DNA from: Planctomicrobium piriforme
GTDB taxonomy: Bacteria > Planctomycetota > Planctomycetia > Pirellulales > UBA1268
Direction of reading: 5' to 3'
NCBI GenBank assembly: GCA_945869735.1
Contig: CAMBPQ010000001.1
Span: 1 to 64,000, forward strand
DNA: 64,000 nt
Numbering within the stretch: the first letter of the stretch is position 1; every line of letters starts with the position of its first letter. The position numbers and the translations under genes were made by a program. Under the pieces are notes generated by a model. That model was not told where the DNA came from and did no database searches. It saw nothing but the letters and a program-made list of their open reading frames with translations. Positions 1 to 8,644 of this stretch are shown piece after piece.

Positions 1-38
1 CGAGTGACTTCGACCAGCACGGGAACTGGCCGACGGTG

Positions 39-196
39 AGAGCGCATCGGCTTGTGGGAGAGCGGCGAGGTGGCACCGTGGAGGAGGGAGGCACGGGGGT
101 CGGCGAACGCTCGAGGAGCTTGGGGCGGATCCTCGCCCTGGCGACGAGACTTTTGCCGCCCCCGAGCCGGCGATCCACGGAGGTCGGATGCGCTCT
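39..196 (-). repeat. Dispersed repeat family A, copy 1
   Basis: About 158 bp bounded by near-perfect terminal inverted repeats: AGAGCGCATC at the left and GATGCGCTCT at the right. The interior (CGAACGCTCGAGGAGC, then ACTTTTGCCGCCCCCGAG) recurs at about 21.5, 35.6, 52.7 and 60.2 kb. The right end supplies the first two bases of the mqnD stop codon (TAG on the minus strand). The short ORFs called here are by-products of the repeat. Transposition by a MITE-like route is inference; no transposase is visible. Confidence 0.8.
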
Positions 197-1028
197 AGCC
201 GGCGAACACCTCGAGCCGCCCGCCCGCCAGGCCGAGTGATGCCGCGCGGGCCGAGAGTTCGTCGAGGGCTCGTGCGCCCGTCGGGCCGAGATCGATCGTC
301 CAGTCGTTGACGTAGAGATCGACGTGCTGCATGAGCACGCGGTCGTCGAACTCCTGCGCATGGGTCCGCATCGTCGGCAGGGCAGCGTCGCGATCGTGAA
401 GTGCAAGCGCGAGCGAGTCGTGGATCACTCGCTGCACCACGGCGATCGTCTCGGCCGGAAGCTGGCGGCTGGCCACGATCCCCCCGAGCGGTAGCGGGCA
501 GGCGGTCTCCATCTCCCAGCGCGTGCCGAGGTCTTCGACGAGCTCAAGGCCGTGCGCCTGCCACGTAAACCGTCCCTCGTGGATACAAACGCCGAAATCA
601 GCCGTGCGGGCCTCGAGCCGCGGCATGATCTTGGAGAAGACGACGTGCTCGACGCGGGAACTGCGGGGATGGAAGAGGTCGAAAAGGAGAGCTGCCGTGG
701 TGTGCTTTCCTGGGCAGAGCGTGAGCTGGCCCGCGTCGGTCGGTCGCCCGGCTTTTTCGGCCGCGAGCAGAAGCGGGCCAACACCGAAGCCGAGGGCCGA
801 GCCGCTCGGCAGCACGACCACGTCGTCGGCGGCCAGGAGGGCGGCATGAAAGCTTGTCTTGCAAACGTCGAAATCCCCTGCCAGCAGCCGCTCGTTGAGC
901 GTTTCCACGTCGAGCAACTCGATCTGAAAATCCAGGCCCCGCCAATCCACCGCCCCCGTGAGCAGGCCATGAAACGCGAACGTATCGTTGGGGCAGGTGG
1001 AGATGCCCAGCCGGATGGCATGCGTCAC
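195..1028 (-). CDS. mqnD: 1,4-dihydroxy-6-naphthoate synthase MqnD
   Basis: MqnD converts cyclic dehypoxanthine futalosine to 1,4-dihydroxy-6-naphthoate in the futalosine route to menaquinone, in the cytoplasm. The 277-residue protein opens with the family signature ISTCPNDTFAFHGLL and has the periplasmic-binding-protein-like fold pattern expected of MqnA/MqnD (VCKTSFHAALL near residue 58, GVCIHEGRFTW near 145). The length is normal. The start is a GTG whose last bases overlap the stop of upstream mqnB (GTGA), so the pair is translationally coupled. The stop codon lies in the edge of repeat A1. MqnA is the nearest alternative, but the opening motif and the mqnB neighbour favour MqnD. Confidence 0.93.
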   Translation of the reverse strand: MTHAIRLGISTCPNDTFAFHGLLTGAVDWRGLDFQIELLDVETLNERLLAGDFDVCKTSFHAALLAADDVVVLPSGSALGFGVGPLLLAAEKAGRPTDAGQLTLCPGKHTTAALLFDLFHPRSSRVEHVVFSKIMPRLEARTADFGVCIHEGRFTWQAHGLELVEDLGTRWEMETACPLPLGGIVASRQLPAETIAVVQRVIHDSLALALHDRDAALPTMRTHAQEFDDRVLMQHVDLYVNDWTIDLGPTGARALDELSARAASLGLAGGRLEVFAG

Positions 1029-1690
1029 GACCGGCCTCCGAGGAGCATGATGGTCAACTCGGCGGCCGCGCGGCAGGCGGTGTCTGTCTTCCAGCCGGCG
1101 GTGTCGCGGTCACCGGCCGTGTTGGAGATGCCGCGCACGATGTCCAGCGGCACCCCGCCGAGGCTGCAGGCCACCGCGACCGCGAAGCCCTCCATGTCTT
1201 CCGCCGCCGCCTCGGGATGGAGTCGCAGACGCGACCGCACGTCGCCGTCGCCCGCCGAAGCCGAGCAGGCGGAGAGCAATAGGCCGGCTCGTGCGGCGGC
1301 CGTGATCGGAAGCTGGCGGCTCGTGCAGGAGAGCAGATCCCCGATCCGCGTCGTCGGATCGACTTCGTCGCCGGGCCATTGAGGCCAGCCCATCGCTTCC
1401 GCTGGCGCGAACTCCAAAGCGCTGCCCGCGCCGACGCCGTGGCAGGCCACCCGCTCGAACGCATAGGCCTGGCCGATCGCGAGGCGGCCGGCGAACCGGC
1501 CGGCGATGCCGACGAGCAGAACGGCCGCCGGTCGGTGCTCGGCAATCAGCCGCGCCGTGCGGGCGGCCGCCACCACGGGTCCGAATCCGCAGAGCTCGAC
1601 GCTCACCGATGAGCCACATCCGGCAGCCACCATCGGCTCGATGATGCCGCGTTCCAGTTCGGTGGGCACAAGGATGAGATGCTGCTGCAT
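1025..1690 (-). CDS. mqnB: Futalosine hydrolase MqnB
   Basis: MqnB releases hypoxanthine from futalosine to give dehypoxanthine futalosine, the step before MqnC and MqnD. The protein has the nucleoside phosphorylase/hydrolase fold: GFGPVVAAARTARLI near the N-terminus, LLVGIAGRF, a DMEGFAVAVAC motif (the E that contacts ribose) and GISNTAGDRD near the C-terminus. I start at the ATG of MQQHLILVPTE; the track extends five codons upstream to a GTG. The stop overlaps the mqnD start, so the two genes form a futalosine-pathway operon. A general MTA/SAH nucleosidase is the alternative, which the mqnD linkage makes unlikely. Confidence 0.9.
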   Translation of the reverse strand: MQQHLILVPTELERGIIEPMVAAGCGSSVSVELCGFGPVVAAARTARLIAEHRPAAVLLVGIAGRFAGRLAIGQAYAFERVACHGVGAGSALEFAPAEAMGWPQWPGDEVDPTTRIGDLLSCTSRQLPITAAARAGLLLSACSASAGDGDVRSRLRLHPEAAAEDMEGFAVAVACSLGGVPLDIVRGISNTAGDRDTAGWKTDTACRAAAELTIMLLGGRS

Positions 1691-1791
1691 ACCGACCGAA
1701 CACAAATCAGTCCGGTCTCCGCCTGGGAGTTTGCCTCACCGGCATCATAGGCGTTCGACGCGACTCGACGGCCGCCGACGCGGCCCTCTCT

Positions 1792-3453
1792 TCAGCGGAC
1801 CGGATTCGCGGCAGGGAGGAGTGCGACGTCGGAACTGTTTTTTGGGACGGCGTGGCCTGTGTCTGCCGCATGGCCGTGATGGGCCTTCGAGAGGTGATCG
1901 ACGAAGTCGGACCGGGCTCCCTTGAGCACGAAGACCTCGCTCGATGCGTCGGCCGAGCCATGGGGCCGCACGATGCAGATCACCTCCGCCTTGCCCTCGT
2001 GATGCCGCACGTGATCGAGCAGCGCCGCCTCGCCCGCTGAGAGCGCCGTGTTCACCGGCACACCGTGGGGTTCGGCTGCCATGGTGCCGGCCGCGGGCTG
2101 TGTCGACGCGACCGGTGCGCCGGTCGACGCCGTTGGTACCGCATCGGCACGGTCGCGGCGGTCAAACGACACCGGCGGCATCGCCGCGGGCATACTCGGC
2201 ACGTGCGGGCCGCCGGTCGACGCGACCGCTTCGAGGCCGCTGCTGGGATAGACGTTGCGGAACACGAACGCGAGGCCCGACTCCTCGAGCTGATCGTGGA
2301 TGGAGGGGAGCGCCGCGAACAAGCCCTCGTTGTCGGCTGGGTCGGCGGCGTTGCAGACACCGATCAGCGTGCCGTCGATCGCGAACAGCCCGCCGCCGCT
2401 GCGGCCCTGCACCGGCTGGCCGGCGACCTGGAGGTTGGAGGGACCGAGATACTTGTCGACGGCGGTCACGCGGCTGTGGTGGATCGTCGGATCCTTGCCG
2501 CCGTCGCAGCCGACGGTGACCACGGGAGACCCGACCGTCGTGGTGCGGTCGGTGCCGCCCACGCGGACCGGCTCGACGGTGGCGTCGGTGAAGATGCTCA
2601 CGAGCGCGAGGTCGCGCTTCAGGTCCCAGGAGACGACCTGACCAGCGACGCCCCGCGGCCCCTGCGGCCCGAAGAGATCGACCTCAATGCGGCCCTTGCC
2701 CTGCGAGTCGCGAAACACGTGGCCGCAGGTGAGAATCAGCGCCTCCCCTTGGCGGCAGTCGATCACGGTGCCTGTGGCCCACGACACGCCCGCGGTGTCT
2801 TCGACGCGCAGGCGGGCGGTGGCCGCGAGGAGTTTTTGTTCGAGATCAGCCCGCGTGCGGGAGTCGGGCTGGCGGTCACCCTTTGCCGCAGCTGGCGGCA
2901 TGGCGACGGGCGAGGCGACGGGGGTGGTGGCCGCTGTCGCGTAGGCCAACGGGGACGCGGTCGGTGCCGGTGCGACGGCAGCCGGTTCGGTGGCCAACGG
3001 TGCCGTCGCCGCGGCGACGGGGAGCGGAACGCCTGGAATCGGTGGCGGATCGCCCAGGGAATGGACGGCGGCGGGGGATGCTGGGCCGCCAAGCGGCGCC
3101 GCGCTCTTGGCGAGCAGCGATTCAAGTTCGGCACGGGTCGTGGCGCCATTGATCCGGCCCACTTCGTGTCCCTTTACGAGCAGCACGTAGCAGGGCACGC
3201 CGGTGACGCTGAACCGCCGCACCAGATCGGTCTCGCTGTCGACGTCGATGTGCCGGACCACCCAGCCGGCCGCTGCGATTTCACCGACGAGCGGCGCCAT
3301 CTGGCGGCAGGGGCCGCACCACGATGCCGCGAAGTTGAGCAGCACCACCTCCCCCGAACGGGCCGCGGCGACCGGATCGGCGGCGTGCGAGGCGATGCAG
3401 GCGAGGCTGCACAGGGAGACGACCCAGGGAGTGATCGTTCGGAGATGCATCAT
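1792..3453 (-). CDS. Exported thioredoxin-domain / trypsin-like serine protease fusion
   Basis: The 553-residue protein has a signal peptide (cleavage near SHAADP, about residue 25), then a thioredoxin fold with the WCGPC redox centre at residues 45-49 and the cis-proline motif GVPCYV. A Pro/Ala-rich linker of about 90 residues follows, then a trypsin-like protease domain with a plausible triad: His245 in CGHVF, Asp281 in KRDLALV and Ser352 in GRSGGGLF. The roughly 200-residue tail is low complexity with no recognised domain. A GGAG precedes the double ATG. It probably acts in the periplasm, either as a protease that handles disulfide-bonded substrates or as a redox-controlled protease. The joint function is inference; each domain call is firm. 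Confidence 0.8.
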   Translation of the reverse strand: MMHLRTITPWVVSLCSLACIASHAADPVAAARSGEVVLLNFAASWCGPCRQMAPLVGEIAAAGWVVRHIDVDSETDLVRRFSVTGVPCYVLLVKGHEVGRINGATTRAELESLLAKSAAPLGGPASPAAVHSLGDPPPIPGVPLPVAAATAPLATEPAAVAPAPTASPLAYATAATTPVASPVAMPPAAAKGDRQPDSRTRADLEQKLLAATARLRVEDTAGVSWATGTVIDCRQGEALILTCGHVFRDSQGKGRIEVDLFGPQGPRGVAGQVVSWDLKRDLALVSIFTDATVEPVRVGGTDRTTTVGSPVVTVGCDGGKDPTIHHSRVTAVDKYLGPSNLQVAGQPVQGRSGGGLFAIDGTLIGVCNAADPADNEGLFAALPSIHDQLEESGLAFVFRNVYPSSGLEAVASTGGPHVPSMPAAMPPVSFDRRDRADAVPTASTGAPVASTQPAAGTMAAEPHGVPVNTALSAGEAALLDHVRHHEGKAEVICIVRPHGSADASSEVFVLKGARSDFVDHLSKAHHGHAADTGHAVPKNSSDVALLPAANPVR

Positions 3454-3673
3454 CGGTCACTCCACTAGTCGGCAGCGTCGATTCAACGAGCAGGGAACTG
3501 CGGTTCGCCGCAGGAAACAGCCGGGCGAGCGGGCGGGATAGTGGCGGCGTCGCCGGGTGCCGACAAGGTCACTTTCGGCACCGGCGGCTTGCCCAGTCGG
3601 CCGGCATTTCCTCGATTCACCACTGATTCCTACAATCGCGACCACCAGATCCCGCCACTTCGGTCCGCACCGC

Positions 3674-5761
3674 ATGCCCGTACCACTCCAGCGCCGCATC
3701 CTCGTCACGTCTGCGCTGCCGTACGCCAACGGGCACATCCACCTCGGGCACCTCGTCGAGTACATCCAGACCGACATCTTCGTGCGGTTCCAAAAACTCC
3801 GCGGCCACGAGTGCATCTATCTCTGTGCCGACGACACGCACGGCACCGCGATCATGATCCGGGCCCGGGCCGAGGGCCGCAGCGAGCGGGAGTTGATCGC
3901 CGAGATGCGGCAGGCCCACCTCGCCGACTTCGCCGGCTTCCAGGTCGCCTTCGACCATTACGGCTCGACCGACAATCCCGCCAACCGCCGGCTGTGCGGC
4001 GAGGTCTGGGGCGCGCTGCGGCAGCGCGGTCTCGTCGTGTCGCGCGAGGTGCAGCAGCTGTTCGACGCGACCGCGGGGACGTTCCTCGCCGACCGGTTCG
4101 TGAAGGGCACCTGCCCCCGGTGCCGCGCGGCCGACCAATACGGCGACACCTGCGAGCAGTGCGGCGCGACCTACGCCCCCGCCGACCTGATCGACCCAGT
4201 GAGCACGCTCTCGGGCAGTCGGCCGGAGGTGCGGTCGGCCGAGCATCTGTTCGTGACGATTGAGGAACTCCACGGGTTTCTCGCCGCATGGACAACGTCG
4301 GGGGCCCTCGATCCGCCGATCGCCAACTACCTGGCCGGCCACTTCCTTGGCGAGCCGCTCCGGGACTGGGACGTCTCTCGGCCCGCGCCCTACTTCGGCT
4401 TCGAGATTCCCGACGCCCCCGGCCACTACTGGTATGTCTGGTTCGACGCACCGGTTGGCTATCTCGCAGCCACGGCTGAATGGTGTGAGGCCCACGGTCG
4501 TTCGTTCGACTCGTGGTGGCGCCGTGACGGCAGCACGCCCGCCGAGATCCACCATTTCATCGGCAAGGACATCGTCTATTTTCACACCCTCTTTTGGCCC
4601 GCGATGCTTGAGGTGGCCGGCCTCGTGCTGCCGACGAAGGTCCGCGTGCACGGCTTTCTCACCGTCAACGGCCAGAAGATGTCGAAGAGCCGCGGCACGT
4701 TCCTGCTCGCGCGGACATGGCTCGACCACCTCGAACCGGCCGCGCTCCGCTACTACTACGCGGCAAAACTCTCCGGGGGTATCGACGACATCGATCTCAA
4801 CCTCGACGAGTTCATGACGAAGGTTAACTCCGATCTGGTGGGCAAGGTCGTGAACCTCGCCAGCCGCACCGCGCGGTGGCTCGCGGCGACGGGCCTCGCG
4901 GCGACCTATCCCGATGACGGCGGCCTCTTCGCGCAGGCGGCGGCCGATTCCGCCGCGATCGCCGACGCCTACGAGGAGGGCGACTTCGCCCGTGCGATGC
5001 GCGCCGTGATGCTCGCCGCCGACCGGGCCAACGCCTACGTCGATGCCGAGCAGCCCTGGAAGCTCGCCAAGGCCGGGCCTGACGCCTCCGGCCGCCTGCA
5101 GGACGTGGCGACGGTAGCGCTCAACCTCTTCCGCCAGATCGCCGTCTATCTCGCGCCGGTGCTCCCCGGGCTGGCGGAGCAGGTGGGCCGGCTCGTGGGC
5201 GGGCCGATCCGCTCCTGGGACGAAGCGCACACGCCGCTCACAGGCGTGCCCGTGGCGGCCTTCACGCCGCTGATGAAACGTGTCGAGACCGCACAGATCG
5301 AGGCCGTGATCGCCGCCTCGAAGCAGGATGCGACCCAGGACAACCACACCACAGGAGGATCCTCGATGGACACACCCACCGCTCCCCCGGCCGACTCCGG
5401 CGAGGCGCTCGCCGCCGAGCCCCTGGCCGCGACCTGCACGATCGATGACTTCGCGAAGATCGACCTCCGCATCGCGCGGATCGTCACGGCGGAGGAGGTG
5501 CCCGAGGCGAAGAAACTCCTCAAGCTCATGGTGAGTCTGGGCGGAAATGACACGCGGACGGTGTTCGCCGGCATCAAGGGCTTTCACGACCCGGCCGCGC
5601 TCGTGGGCCGGCTGGTGGTGGTGGTTGCCAACCTCGCGCCGCGGCAGATGAAGTTTGGCCTGAGCGAGGGCATGGTCGTGGCTGCGAGCGGCGCAGGCGG
5701 CCCAGGTGTCTACCTGCTCTCACCCGACTCTGGCGCGCTGCCGGGCATGCGGTTGCACTGA
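3674..5761 (+). CDS. metG: Methionyl-tRNA synthetase
   Basis: MetG charges tRNA-Met with methionine. The 695-residue protein carries the class I HIGH-type motif (HIHLGH near residue 20), a zinc knuckle made of two CxxC pairs (CPRC and CEQC, about 145-165), the KMSKS loop, and a C-terminal EMAPII/Trbp111-like tRNA-binding domain ([10 protein letters not shown] onward) that promotes dimerisation. The track starts at 3557, but the in-frame ATG of [20 protein letters not shown] fits the family N-terminus, and the 39 extra residues look unlike protein. The gene is divergent from the thioredoxin/protease gene across about 220 bp that should hold both promoters. Confidence 0.97.
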   Translation: MPVPLQRRILVTSALPYANGHIHLGHLVEYIQTDIFVRFQKLRGHECIYLCADDTHGTAIMIRARAEGRSERELIAEMRQAHLADFAGFQVAFDHYGSTDNPANRRLCGEVWGALRQRGLVVSREVQQLFDATAGTFLADRFVKGTCPRCRAADQYGDTCEQCGATYAPADLIDPVSTLSGSRPEVRSAEHLFVTIEELHGFLAAWTTSGALDPPIANYLAGHFLGEPLRDWDVSRPAPYFGFEIPDAPGHYWYVWFDAPVGYLAATAEWCEAHGRSFDSWWRRDGSTPAEIHHFIGKDIVYFHTLFWPAMLEVAGLVLPTKVRVHGFLTVNGQKMSKSRGTFLLARTWLDHLEPAALRYYYAAKLSGGIDDIDLNLDEFMTKVNSDLVGKVVNLASRTARWLAATGLAATYPDDGGLFAQAAADSAAIADAYEEGDFARAMRAVMLAADRANAYVDAEQPWKLAKAGPDASGRLQDVATVALNLFRQIAVYLAPVLPGLAEQVGRLVGGPIRSWDEAHTPLTGVPVAAFTPLMKRVETAQIEAVIAASKQDATQDNHTTGGSSMDTPTAPPADSGEALAAEPLAATCTIDDFAKIDLRIARIVTAEEVPEAKKLLKLMVSLGGNDTRTVFAGIKGFHDPAALVGRLVVVVANLAPRQMKFGLSEGMVVAASGAGGPGVYLLSPDSGALPGMRLH

Positions 5762-5867
5762 CGGCAGGCGACGACGTGTTTTCCTCGCCGGGTATGATGC
5801 TCTCAGGCAAGAAAACGCCTTCCCCAGGCAGAAGCCTTCGCGACGCCGTCACATGGGAGACACGACC

Positions 5868-6329
5868 ATGGCCAAAACGATCCTCTTTCCGACCGACTTC
5901 TCCACCGCCAGCGATGCCGCGCTCGAGCATGCCGCCACGCTCGCCAAGTCGAGTGGTGCGAAGCTGCTCATCGTCCACGTCGAGGAACCGCCGCTGGCCT
6001 ACGGTGGCGGGGAGCTCTATTACGGAATCCCGGAGCCCGATTCCAACCGGATCCTGAAGATGCTCGAGGACGTCAAGCCCAAGGATGCGTCGGTGCCGTT
6101 CACACACCGGCTCACGATGGGCGATCCGGCGGGTGAGATTGTCCGGATCGCCGGTGACGAGGCCGTCGAGATGATCGTGCTCGGCACCCACGGCCGCACG
6201 GGCGTGACGCGGATACTGATGGGGAGCGTCGCCGAGGCCGTGGTCCGGAGGGCGCCCTGCCCGGTGCTCGTGTACCGGGAGACAGCCGTAAAGCTCACCC
6301 GCCCCAAGGCCGCCGCGACCGGCGGCTGA
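5868..6329 (+). CDS. Universal stress protein, UspA family
   Basis: This 153-residue cytoplasmic protein has a single Usp domain. It begins AKTILFPTDFS and ends with the ATP-binding signature GTHGRTGVTRILMGSVAE followed by APCPVLVYR, so it belongs to the ATP-binding UspFG-type subclass rather than the non-binding UspA type. The track begins at 5706. The ATG at 5868 sits 7 bases behind a GGAGA sequence and matches the family N-terminus; an in-frame ATG at 5853 is the alternative. It lies 15 bp before epmA on the same strand. The stress role is known for the family; the trigger here is unknown. Confidence 0.9.
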   Translation: MAKTILFPTDFSTASDAALEHAATLAKSSGAKLLIVHVEEPPLAYGGGELYYGIPEPDSNRILKMLEDVKPKDASVPFTHRLTMGDPAGEIVRIAGDEAVEMIVLGTHGRTGVTRILMGSVAEAVVRRAPCPVLVYRETAVKLTRPKAAATGG

Positions 6330-6344
6330 ACCACCTCGTCACGC

Positions 6345-7295
6345 ATGACGGCACGGCCCATCCTCGAACTCCGCGCCCGGGTGCGTCGCGATCTCCGCGG
6401 CGTGTTCGACGGCAGGGGGTTTCTCGAGGTCGACACCCCGGTCCTCTCCCGCGAGGTGCTGCCCGAGGCGCACATCGACCCGATCGCGGTGCGTCTTGAC
6501 GGCGAACCCGAGCCACGGTTTTTGCAGGCCAGCCCCGAGGCGCTCATGAAGCGGCTGGTGGCGCAGGCCGCGGGGCCGATCTACCAGTTTGCGCAGGCCT
6601 TTCGCGCGGGCGAGCGGGGGGGCCAGCACGACGTTGAGTTCATGCTGCTGGAGTGGTACGAGCCGGGGGCGACGCTCGACGGCTCGGCCGGCCTCATCGA
6701 GGCGGTCTGCACCGCCACGCTCGGCAGCCGCGGCATCGAGCGGGTGACCTGTCGCGACGCCTTCACCCTGCATGCGGGCGTCGATCCCTTCACGGCCCAG
6801 GCGGAGGATTTTGAGCATGCAGCCCGCCGTCACGGCGTGGCCGTGCCCGAGGGGAGCGCCGTCGTGGCGGCCGACGATCGCTGGGACCGCGGCTTCGAAC
6901 TGCTGCTCGCCGAGGTGGTACAGCCGCGGCTCGGCCTCGAGCGACCCACCATGCTTGTCGACTGGCCTGCCTCGCAGGCCGCGTTTGCCCGCATCGACCC
7001 GGCGATGCCGATGCTTGCGCGGCGATTCGAGCTCTTCGTCGCGGGCGTCGAACTCGCCAACGGCTGGGAGGAGGAGCCGAGTCGCGCGGTGCTCGCGGAC
7101 CGGATTGCGCAGGCCAACGCCGTTCGCTCGAAGGCAGGCCGCGCGGTGCTCCCGCTACCGGAACGGCTGCTCGCTGCGCACGGCGCCGCGATGCCCGCCG
7201 GCTTCGGCGCCGCCCTCGGTTTCGACCGGCTGGTGATGCTCGCCGCCGGGGCCGACTCGATCGCCGCTGTGCGATGCTTCACGCACGAAGCGTGA
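6345..7295 (+). CDS. epmA: EF-P beta-lysylation ligase EpmA (GenX/PoxA)
   Basis: EpmA is a truncated class II lysyl-tRNA synthetase homologue that attaches (R)-beta-lysine to a conserved lysine of elongation factor P. The 316-residue protein has only the catalytic core, with no OB-fold anticodon domain: motif 1 GFLEVDTPVLS, motif 2 FRAGERGGQHDVEFMLLEWYE and motif 3 GFGAALGFDRLVML. The length is typical of EpmA and far below LysS at about 500 residues. Neither efp nor epmB lies in the window. It probably shares a transcript with the upstream usp gene. Confidence 0.92.
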   Translation: MTARPILELRARVRRDLRGVFDGRGFLEVDTPVLSREVLPEAHIDPIAVRLDGEPEPRFLQASPEALMKRLVAQAAGPIYQFAQAFRAGERGGQHDVEFMLLEWYEPGATLDGSAGLIEAVCTATLGSRGIERVTCRDAFTLHAGVDPFTAQAEDFEHAARRHGVAVPEGSAVVAADDRWDRGFELLLAEVVQPRLGLERPTMLVDWPASQAAFARIDPAMPMLARRFELFVAGVELANGWEEEPSRAVLADRIAQANAVRSKAGRAVLPLPERLLAAHGAAMPAGFGAALGFDRLVMLAAGADSIAAVRCFTHEA

Positions 7296-7398
7296 TCTGG
7301 GGCCACCTCCTGGCGGCCTGAATCGCATCTGTCTTTGTTGGAGCGGCGAGACGGCGTTCCACCAACGTCGAATGCGCTCGAGCAGTGCCACTACGAGA

Positions 7399-8049
7399 TC
7401 AGCGCTCGAGATCGACAGCGCTGACCGTCCAGCGTTCGATGGCAGCAGCCCCCGACGCAACGATTCTCGGGGCGACGACGAACCGGAGCGTGGAATCCCC
7501 TCCACCGCAATCCGCGAGGGACACACGCACCGTCCAGCCGCCGTCATCCGCACCGGTAGGCTCCGCTTCCAACACGGCGGGGCGGCCCGCGCCGCACGCG
7601 GCGACGACCCGCACGGCGGGCAGCGTCGTGAACCGTTCGATCCGCTCGGCATTGGTCTCGTCGGCAGCCGCGTCGGGGACGCTCGACACCGGTGGCAGCA
7701 CGGAGACCCCGACTGCCTCGGCCATGCGGCCCTCGCGGACCGCGTCGATCCAGACGGTGGCCGCGGCGCAAGCCCGGTGGCTGACGATCCACCGGTCCAC
7801 GGCAGCCGTGGTCACGGCCTGAGCGCCGAAGCCGATCGCCAGCGCGAGGCCCGCAAGCGCCAGCGGCCGCCCCGCCTTGGCCGCCCCGGGCCGGGCGATG
7901 TCGATAAGCGCCGCGACCGAAAGGCCGATGCCCAGCAGCGGCAGCACCCAGGCGAAGCGGGTGACGACGGCCAACGCCGAGCACGCCCCGGCTAGCAGGC
8001 CGGCGACGGCCCACGCGCTTACCGGCCGATACTCCGCTGTCTGTTCCAT
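7399..8049 (-). CDS. Membrane protein of unknown function, last gene of the pilT operon
   Basis: The 216-residue protein has three hydrophobic segments near the N-terminus (AWAVAGLLAGACSALAVV, WVLPLLGIGLSVAALI, ALAGLALAIGFGAQAVTTAAV) followed by a soluble domain of about 140 residues ending in VDLER. The N-terminal part resembles the DUF4190-type membrane module of planctomycete proteins. The track extends to 8223, but the ATG of MEQTAEYRP at 8049 lies 7 bp after the upstream gene and has a GAGGC just ahead. I do not recognise the soluble domain. The position suggests a cell-envelope role. Confidence 0.75.
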   Translation of the reverse strand: MEQTAEYRPVSAWAVAGLLAGACSALAVVTRFAWVLPLLGIGLSVAALIDIARPGAAKAGRPLALAGLALAIGFGAQAVTTAAVDRWIVSHRACAAATVWIDAVREGRMAEAVGVSVLPPVSSVPDAAADETNAERIERFTTLPAVRVVAACGAGRPAVLEAEPTGADDGGWTVRVSLADCGGGDSTLRFVVAPRIVASGAAAIERWTVSAVDLER

Positions 8050-8056
8050 GGCTGCC

Positions 8057-8644
8057 TCACGGAGTCGCGACGCGGAGGGCAGGCATGTCTTCGAGCTGCT
8101 TTCGCCGGGTGGCGTAGTTGAGGATAAAGCGGGCATCGCGATCGAAGGCGTGGTCGGGCCGGGCAAACGGCCCGGAGAGCGACGAGCCGCGGACCCATTG
8201 GAGCCAGCGACGATCGGGGGCAAGCCCGAAGAACATTCGCGCCTCGGGCGTGCGCTGCACGAGGTCCCGCGGCACGGCTGCGGTGTGGAGCGAGGCCGCC
8301 GTGAAGCAGACCATGATCCAGGCGGCGAGCGCCGCGACGATCGGACAGCCGAACAACTCTACCGGTCTGCGGAACCGCACTTTCGTCTTGGAGACTCGGT
8401 CAGTGGCCTCGCTGAGCGCCAGCAGGATGATCACGAAGAGTCCCCATAGACAGAGGCTGTCGAGGAGATAGTCGAAGCTTGCTAGGCGGGGCTGCACGAG
8501 CGCGACGAGTGATTCGTACCACGCCGCCGCAAAACTCGCGGCGAACAGCAGGTTGAGTACCATGATCATCGCGCTCCAAAGCCCTTCGCGCCACAGCGCG
8601 AAGGTCACCACCACAAACACGGCGAGCAGTCCGAAGCCAATCAT
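8057..8644 (-). CDS. CvpA-like integral membrane protein
   Basis: The 195-residue protein has about four membrane helices (IGFGLLAVFVVVTFALW, AMIMVLNLLFAASFAAAWY, LCLWGLFVIILLALSEATD, CPIVAALAAWIMVCFTAASL) followed by a C-terminal soluble tail with RDARFILNYATRRK. The helix arrangement and the ALSEATDRVSK loop resemble the CvpA/colicin V production family. The ATG overlaps the stop of the upstream GspE-like gene (ATGA), showing translational coupling. Function is unknown. The CvpA assignment rests on general pattern and is moderate. Confidence 0.7.
   Translation of the reverse strand: MIGFGLLAVFVVVTFALWREGLWSAMIMVLNLLFAASFAAAWYESLVALVQPRLASFDYLLDSLCLWGLFVIILLALSEATDRVSKTKVRFRRPVELFGCPIVAALAAWIMVCFTAASLHTAAVPRDLVQRTPEARMFFGLAPDRRWLQWVRGSSLSGPFARPDHAFDRDARFILNYATRRKQLEDMPALRVATP

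Noticed and set aside
2065-3468. 467-residue plus-strand ORF opposite the thioredoxin/protease gene
   Set aside because: Frame shadow of the GC-rich minus-strand gene; arginine/glycine-rich with no motif.
3617-5587. 656-residue minus-strand ORF opposite metG
   Set aside because: Shadow of metG in a GC-rich region; no domain.
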